Positions 1-7,854 of a DNA stretch of 7,854 nt are shown in pieces (within the stretch, counting starts at the first letter, position 1; the number at the start of each line of letters is the position of its first letter). Under the pieces are notes generated by a model that was given only the letters and a program-made list of their open reading frames with translations, had not been told where the DNA came from and searched no databases. Location of the stretch: the NCBI GenBank assembly GCA_006227785.1, contig SBFU01000191.1, positions 1-7,854 on the forward strand, read 5' to 3'. This stretch comes from Burkholderiales bacterium (GTDB lineage Bacteria; Pseudomonadota; Gammaproteobacteria; Burkholderiales; Burkholderiaceae_C). A program made the translations under genes and the position numbers.

Positions 1-3422
<3,422 letters not shown>

Positions 3423-3450
3423 GGAAGGTGGCCTGTTCGGGCGGTTCTGT

Positions 3451-6400
3451 TCAGGTGGACTCAAGCATGCCGGCAGCCGACTCCATGTCCACCGCCACGA
3501 TGCGGGAGACACCCTGCTCCTGCATGGTCACGCCAATGAGCTGCTCGGCCATCTCCATGGCGATCTTGTTGTGGCTGATGAACAGAAACTGGGTTTCCTT
3601 GGACATCGCAGTCACGAGTTTCGCATAACGCTCGGTGTTCGCATCGTCCAGCGGTGCATCCACCTCATCCAGCAGGCAGAAAGGCGCCGGATTCAGCTGG
3701 AAGATCGCAAACACCAGAGCGATCGCGGTCAAGGCCTTCTCGCCGCCAGAGAGCAGATGGATGGTCTGGTTCTTTTTGCCGGGCGGCTGAGCCATCACCT
3801 GCACGCCTGCATCCAGGATCTCCTCGCCCGTCATGACCAGGCGTGCGTTGCCCCCACCGAACAGCTCCGGGAACATGCGTCCGAAATGCCCGTTCACTGT
3901 GTTGAACGTGCTTCCCAGCAGCTCCCGGGTCTCGCCATCGATCTTGCGGATCGCATCTTCCAGCGTGGCCATGGCATCGTTCAGGTCGGCCGACTGGGCA
4001 TCCAGAAACGTCTTTCGCTCGCGCGCAGCGCCCAGTTCTTCCAGGGCGGCGAGGTTGACCGCCCCGAGCGACTGGATCTCTCGGTGCAGGCGGTCGATTT
4101 CGGACTGCAGTCCGGTCAGACGCACGTTCCCCTCGGCCACGCTCTGCGCGATCATGGCCAGGTCGGCCTGTGCCTCATCCAGCTGCTGGCTGTACTGCTC
4201 AACCCCAAGGCGGGCCGCCTGCTCCTTGAGCTGGAAGTCGGTGATGCGCTGCCGAAGCGGGTCAAGCTCCCTTTCCAGCTGCAGGCGCCTCTCGTCGCTG
4301 GCCCGAAGCTTGGCGGTCAGATCGTCGTACTGGCTGCGCAGGGCGCCCAGGGCCTGTTCTCGTTCGAGCTTGATGGCCAGTGCGTCCTGCAACCCGGCCT
4401 GTGCCGCGGCATCGGTCAGGCGCGCCAGCTCGTCACGGGCCCGCAATTCCTCGTCTGCCAGCGACTTTGCCTGTGTCGCGGCGGTCTCCAGCGCGCGTTG
4501 CAGTTCGCCCTGCCGCGCCTGCAGACTGCGCAGGGAAAAAGTGGCTTCCTGCGCCTGACGCTCCAGCGCACGCTGCTGTTCGCGCGCCTGACCCAGGGCG
4601 CGTTCAGCCCCGATCACCTGTTCGTCCAGCTGGGCGTGTCGTTCCTGACTGTCCGCCAGCTGCATGTCGAGCTCCTCGAACCGGGCCTCGGCAGTGACGC
4701 GTCGTTCCTGCAGGGACTCCAGCAGCGCGTCCACTTCCACCAGATCGCCACTGAGCTGCTCACTGCGGGCGCGGGTCTGCTCGGCCAGCTGAGTCAGTCG
4801 CAAAGCCTCCACCTGCGCCTCGTGCGCGCGGTTGCGGGCTTCAGCTCCTTCACGACGTGCCAGCACGAGACGCTGGGAGGCTTCACCGTAACCGGCCTCG
4901 GCACGAACCAGTGCACTTCGGGCCTGCTCGGCGAGCAGGGCCTGACCCTTGAGCTGCTTCTCCAGGTTTTCGATTTCCTGCGCGCGGGCCAGCAAGCCCG
5001 CCTGCTCACTGTCTGGTGCATAAAAGCTGACACTGTGCGAGGTGACACAGTGGCCAGCAGGCACAAAAATGCTTTCCCCCGCCTGTAGCTGCGCACGCTG
5101 CGCGAGGGCGTCTTCCAGGCTGGTGGCGGTCAGGCACCCGCTGAGCCAGCCTTCCAGCAGGGCCTGCTGGCCCGCGTCATTCAGACGCAACCAGGTCGAG
5201 AGTGGTTTCAGGCCTGAAGCCGGAGGGGGAACCGCCGCAGCGCCCGACGGGCTGTAGAAAGCCAGCTTGGCCGGTGGCGCATCGTTGCCAAAGGCCCGCA
5301 CCATGTCCAGACGTGACACTTCCAGTGCGGAGAGCCGCTCGCGCAGGGCGGACTCCAGTGCGTTTTCCCATCCGGGCTCGACATGGATGCGGCTCCAGAG
5401 GCCTTGCAGACCTTCCAGCCCATGTTTGGCCAACCAGGGCTTGAGCTTTCCGTCGGTCCGCACCTTTTCCTGCAAGGCCTTCAGTGCCTCCAGCCGGGCC
5501 GACAGGTCGGCCAACCGGGCCGACTCCTGATTCACGCTGTGCTGTGCCGACCGACGCTCCTCGTCGAGCCTGGGAACGGTCTCCTGCAGCTCGTGCAGCA
5601 AGGCCTCCGCGACTTCGGCCGCCTCGGCCAGCTCCGACTGCACGCGCAAGGCGTGGGCCAGGCGTGTGTCGTCGGGGGCAGCCAATGCGTTGCGCTCGGC
5701 CAGCAGTTTTTCGCGTCGCAGTTCCTGTTGCCGGCTTTGCTCTTCGATGCTGCGCTGTTCCGCGGCCAGAACCTGGATCTGCTGTTGCACCTGTCCGACG
5801 CCGGTGCGCTGCTCGTTGGCCCGCTGTTGAGCCTGGCGAAGCACATCTTCAAGGCCGGGCAGGCTGGCCGCCTGCTCCTCGCCCTGGGCTGCAAGCACGA
5901 CCGACTTCTCCTCGGCCTCGACCATGGCGCCGGCGAGCTGTTCGAGCTCGGTCTCGGCATCCTCCTTGCGCGTGGCCCAACTGCCGAGCTGCTCCTTGAG
6001 CTGTTGCAGCCGATGCTCCGCTCGCTGGCGGCCTTCCACCACGAAGCGGATTTCGGCCTCCAGCTTGCCCACTTCGGCACTGGCTTCGTACAACCGACCC
6101 TGCGCCTGATTGACCTGATCACCAGCGCCATAATGGGCCTGCCGGATGGTTTCCAGTTCAGCTTCAACACGTCGCAGGTCTGCGGTGCGCGACTCCAGGT
6201 CATTGACCGCCTGGGCCGCCTCGGTACGCACACGCGCCTGCTCGGCCTCAGCCTCGGCCCGCTTGAGAAACCACAGCTGGTGCTGCTTGAGCGCGGCGCT
6301 GGCGTTGAGCTGGTTGTAGCGCTCGGCCACCTCCGCCTGGCGTTCCAGCTTTTCAAGGTTGTTGTTGAGCTCGCGCAGGATGTCCTCCACGCGGGTCAGG

Positions 6401-6969
6401 TTCTCGCGCGTATCGGCCAGCCGGTTGGCCGTCTCCCGGCGCCGCTCCTTGTACTTGGACACCCCGGCCGCCTCTTCGAGGAACAGGCGCAGTTCCTCAG
6501 GCTTGGACTCGATGATGCGGCTGATGGTGCCTTGCCCGATGATGGCGTACGCCCGTGGCCCCAGCCCGGTACCCAGAAAGACGTCCTGGACGTCGCGGCG
6601 GCGCACCGGCTGGTTGTTGATGTAGTAGCTGCTGGTCCCGTCCCGCGTGAGCACACGCTTGACGGCAATTTCGCCGAACTGACCCCATTGCCCCCCGGCG
6701 CGGTGATCGCTGTTGTCGAACACCAGCTCCACGCTGGAGCGGCTGGCCGGCTTGCGGGAGGTGGTGCCATTGAAAATGACGTCCTGCATGGACTCACCAC
6801 GCAGTTCGGACGCTTTCGACTCGCCCAGCACCCAGCGCACCGCATCCATGATGTTGGACTTGCCGCAGCCGTTGGGCCCTACCACGCCCACCAGTTGGCC
6901 GGGCAGCATGAAGTTGGTCGGCTCGGCGAAGGACTTGAAGCCGGACAGCTTGATGGAATTGAGTCGCAC
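3451..6969 (-). CDS. smc: Chromosome segregation protein SMC
   Basis: SMC is the ATPase core of the SMC-ScpAB condensin, which extrudes DNA loops and helps align and separate sister chromosomes. The 1172-residue length is typical. N-terminal head (about 1-165): Walker A GPNGCGKSN (31-39, K37), R57 in ELRGES and Q-loop Q146 in IIGQGT. Coiled-coil arm about 170-505, rich in Glu, Gln, Arg, Leu and Ala. Hinge about 510-650, including GLWSRIHVEPGWENALESA. Returning arm about 660-1010. C-terminal head: signature LSGGEKA (1073-1079), Walker B FCLLDEVD with catalytic E1102, D-loop PLDDAN, and H1133 in ISHNK. All ATPase motifs are intact. The start is GTG (bases 6967-6969), which gives the standard SMC opening MRLNSIKLSGFKSF; no ATG lies in frame just upstream. 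No Shine-Dalgarno sequence precedes it. It is the first gene of the minus-strand operon and is divergent from dapC. scpA and scpB are not in the window. Confidence 0.98.
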   Translation of the reverse strand: MRLNSIKLSGFKSFAEPTNFMLPGQLVGVVGPNGCGKSNIMDAVRWVLGESKASELRGESMQDVIFNGTTSRKPASRSSVELVFDNSDHRAGGQWGQFGEIAVKRVLTRDGTSSYYINNQPVRRRDVQDVFLGTGLGPRAYAIIGQGTISRIIESKPEELRLFLEEAAGVSKYKERRRETANRLADTRENLTRVEDILRELNNNLEKLERQAEVAERYNQLNASAALKQHQLWFLKRAEAEAEQARVRTEAAQAVNDLESRTADLRRVEAELETIRQAHYGAGDQVNQAQGRLYEASAEVGKLEAEIRFVVEGRQRAEHRLQQLKEQLGSWATRKEDAETELEQLAGAMVEAEEKSVVLAAQGEEQAASLPGLEDVLRQAQQRANEQRTGVGQVQQQIQVLAAEQRSIEEQSRQQELRREKLLAERNALAAPDDTRLAHALRVQSELAEAAEVAEALLHELQETVPRLDEERRSAQHSVNQESARLADLSARLEALKALQEKVRTDGKLKPWLAKHGLEGLQGLWSRIHVEPGWENALESALRERLSALEVSRLDMVRAFGNDAPPAKLAFYSPSGAAAVPPPASGLKPLSTWLRLNDAGQQALLEGWLSGCLTATSLEDALAQRAQLQAGESIFVPAGHCVTSHSVSFYAPDSEQAGLLARAQEIENLEKQLKGQALLAEQARSALVRAEAGYGEASQRLVLARREGAEARNRAHEAQVEALRLTQLAEQTRARSEQLSGDLVEVDALLESLQERRVTAEARFEELDMQLADSQERHAQLDEQVIGAERALGQAREQQRALERQAQEATFSLRSLQARQGELQRALETAATQAKSLADEELRARDELARLTDAAAQAGLQDALAIKLEREQALGALRSQYDDLTAKLRASDERRLQLERELDPLRQRITDFQLKEQAARLGVEQYSQQLDEAQADLAMIAQSVAEGNVRLTGLQSEIDRLHREIQSLGAVNLAALEELGAARERKTFLDAQSADLNDAMATLEDAIRKIDGETRELLGSTFNTVNGHFGRMFPELFGGGNARLVMTGEEILDAGVQVMAQPPGKKNQTIHLLSGGEKALTAIALVFAIFQLNPAPFCLLDEVDAPLDDANTERYAKLVTAMSKETQFLFISHNKIAMEMAEQLIGVTMQEQGVSRIVAVDMESAAGMLEST

Positions 6970-6999
6970 GGGTACCCGGTGTGAGCAGCTAACTGCTTG

Positions 7000-7053
7000 A
7001 TTTTAAAGGAATAAGAAGCCACCACCCGAGCAGGGCTGGCGCCCTGCATGATA
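7000..7053 (-). promoter_or_regulatory. Candidate -10 boxes for the smc-zipA-ligA operon
   Basis: Two minus-strand hexamers in the divergent region fit the -10 consensus at five of six positions. TATCAT occupies 7053-7048, with a weak TTGGCC about 19 bases upstream of it. TAAAAT occupies 7005-7000, in the only AT-rich patch, and would give a leader of roughly 24 bases before the GTG; its -35 is poor. The operon needs a promoter in or near this region because dapC is divergent, but which box is used cannot be decided by reading. Confidence 0.3.
7030..7047. repeat. Perfect 7-bp inverted repeat in the smc/dapC intergenic region
   Basis: GCAGGGC (7030-7036) and GCCCTGC (7041-7047) are exact reverse complements around a four-base TGGC loop. 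No T tract follows on the plus strand, and transcription on the minus strand from here heads towards smc, so it does not look like an intrinsic terminator. It could be an operator half-site pair or a hairpin at the start of a long smc leader. The symmetry is certain; its function is unknown. Confidence 0.5.
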
Positions 7054-7099
7054 CCGCGACCGCCATCGCACCGGCCAACCGCAGGGCGGCGGCGCCAGC
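7030..7099. repeat. Two related GC-rich repeat copies between smc and dapC
   Basis: GCAGGGC followed by GGCGCC occurs twice in direct orientation: at 7030-7043 with one base between the two parts and at 7081-7096 with three bases between them, starts 51 bases apart. The same segments also form a 9-bp inverted pair, GCTGGCGCC (7035-7043) and GGCGCCAGC (7091-7099). The right copy sits just upstream of the dapC -10 box and the left copy next to a candidate smc promoter. Chance is a serious alternative in GC-rich DNA. Confidence 0.4.
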
Positions 7100-7100
7100 T

Positions 7101-7109
7101 TGGGATAAT
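7101..7109 (+). promoter_or_regulatory. Extended -10 promoter element of dapC
   Basis: TGGGATAAT reads as an extended -10: TG, one base, then GATAAT (7104-7109), which matches the sigma-70 consensus TATAAT at five of six positions. The -35 region around 7080-7087 is GC-rich and poor, which an extended -10 can tolerate. Seven bases after the box is base 7116, the A of the dapC ATG. There is no purine-rich ribosome binding site between box and ATG. The arrangement suggests a leaderless transcript. Confidence 0.6.
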
Positions 7110-7115
7110 CGGCCC

Positions 7116-7854
7116 ATGAATCCCCGCCTGCGCCTGCTCCAGCCCTACCCTTTCGAACGCCTGCGACAGCTGTTCTCGGATGTGAAGCCCAGGACCGACC
7201 TGCGGCCGATCAGCCTGGGCATCGGAGAACCCAAGCACCCTGCCCCAGTGCTCCTCAAGCAAGCCCTCGCACGGGCGCTGGACAGCGGTCTGTCGGCCTA
7301 CCCGGGTACAGCGGGTGAGCCCACCCTTCGCCAGGCCTGCGCCGGATGGCTGCAAAGGCGCTATGGCATCGACGTGGATCCTGTCAGCCAGATCCTCCCT
7401 GTCAACGGCTCCCGCGAGGCCTTGTTCGCCTTCGCACAGACGGTGATCGATCCGTCCCGGGAAGGCGCAACGGTGGTCTTCCCGAACCCCTTCTACCAGA
7501 TCTACGAGGGAGCGGCGCTGCTCGGAGGCGCCCAACCCTGGTATGCGGCCAGCGATCCCGGCAAGAACTTTGCCGTCGACTGGGACAGCGTGCCCCAAGA
7601 GGTATGGGCCCGAACCCAGCTGCTTTTTGTCTGTTCCCCTGGCAATCCCACCGGCGCTGTCATGCCGCTGCAGGAATGGAGCAGGCTGTTTGACCTGAGC
7701 GACCGGTATGGCTTCGTGATTGCATCGGACGAGTGCTACAGCGAGATCTACTTCCGCGAGGACGCGCCCCTGGGTGGACTGGAAGCCGCCGTCCGCCTGG
7801 GGCGCACCGACTTCCGGCGACTGGTGATGTTCACCAGCCTGTCCAAGCGAAGCA
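7116..7854 (+). CDS. dapC: Succinyldiaminopimelate aminotransferase DapC (3' end outside window)
   Basis: DapC is a pyridoxal phosphate enzyme that moves an amino group from glutamate to N-succinyl-2-amino-6-ketopimelate, a step of the succinylase route to meso-diaminopimelate and lysine. The first 246 residues are present; the family is about 400 long, so roughly 150 are missing to the right. It opens MNPRLRLLQPYPFERLRQLF, typical of DapC. Further marks are ISLGIGEPKHPAP (32-44), AYPGTAGEP (61-69), PVNGSREALFAF (95-106), FPNPFYQIYEG (122-132), SPGNPTG with cofactor-contacting N177, SDECYSEIYF with D205 and Y208, and K244 in SLSKRS, the lysine that forms the Schiff base with the cofactor. The ATG is preceded by GGGATAATCGGCCC rather than a ribosome binding site. 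Divergent from smc. A fold-type I aminotransferase is certain; the DapC subtype rests on the opening and the SLSKRS motif. dapD commonly follows in related genomes but would lie outside. Confidence 0.93.
   Translation, partial: MNPRLRLLQPYPFERLRQLFSDVKPRTDLRPISLGIGEPKHPAPVLLKQALARALDSGLSAYPGTAGEPTLRQACAGWLQRRYGIDVDPVSQILPVNGSREALFAFAQTVIDPSREGATVVFPNPFYQIYEGAALLGGAQPWYAASDPGKNFAVDWDSVPQEVWARTQLLFVCSPGNPTGAVMPLQEWSRLFDLSDRYGFVIASDECYSEIYFREDAPLGGLEAAVRLGRTDFRRLVMFTSLSKRS

Noticed and set aside
3423..3512. Upstream ATG (3512) that would add 30 residues to ZipA
   Set aside because: It lies inside smc and would put a Trp/Arg/Pro-rich stretch before the membrane helix. The ATG at 3422 gives the usual ZipA layout with the helix at the N-terminus.
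5383..6984. Plus-strand open frame of about 533 codons opposite the 5' half of smc
   Set aside because: Same cause: few stop codons arise opposite a high-GC coiled-coil gene. There is no credible start region or domain.
7030..7047. The intergenic inverted repeat as an intrinsic terminator
   Set aside because: No T-rich tail follows on either strand, and the flanking genes are divergent, so no transcript needs to end there.
6879..7598. Minus-strand open frame of about 239 codons spanning the intergenic region and opposing dapC
   Set aside because: It overlaps the start of smc in another frame and lies antisense to clear aminotransferase motifs. Nothing in the product is recognisable.

Overview
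This window is a conserved housekeeping block from a high-GC proteobacterium. The protein sequences and gene order point to Betaproteobacteria, most likely Burkholderiales and probably a Comamonadaceae-type genome. The taxonomic call is an inference from protein character and from the smc-zipA-ligA order next to a dapC-type aminotransferase. I see no mobile element, CRISPR array, RNA gene, phage gene or toxin-antitoxin pair.

Layout: (1) At the left edge, the last 30 codons of an unidentified plus-strand gene end at base 95. (2) Three genes follow on the minus strand, transcribed from right to left: smc (6969 to 3451, chromosome-condensing ATPase), zipA (3422 to 2172, membrane anchor for FtsZ) and ligA (2175 to 88, NAD+-dependent DNA ligase). 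The smc-zipA gap is 28 bases and zipA/ligA overlap by ATGA, so this looks like one operon with translational coupling at its second junction. ligA runs into the left-edge gene and the two stop codons overlap by 8 bases. (3) A 146-base divergent intergenic region (6970-7115) holds promoter-like sequences and short inverted and direct repeats. (4) On the plus strand from 7116, dapC (succinyldiaminopimelate aminotransferase) runs off the right edge just after its catalytic lysine.

The operon groups chromosome organisation (SMC), division-septum assembly (ZipA) and joining of DNA nicks (LigA), which are all coupled to the replication and division cycle. The divergent dapC makes an intermediate of the lysine/meso-diaminopimelate pathway, which feeds the peptidoglycan needed at the septum.

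No undescribed system is evident. The points most worth a second look are: the dapC promoter, whose extended -10 box places the transcription start on the A of ATG (a probable leaderless mRNA); paired GC-rich repeats in the divergent region; the large C-terminal region of the ZipA homologue; the overlapping convergent 3' ends; and the lack of a clear Shine-Dalgarno sequence at all four visible starts.
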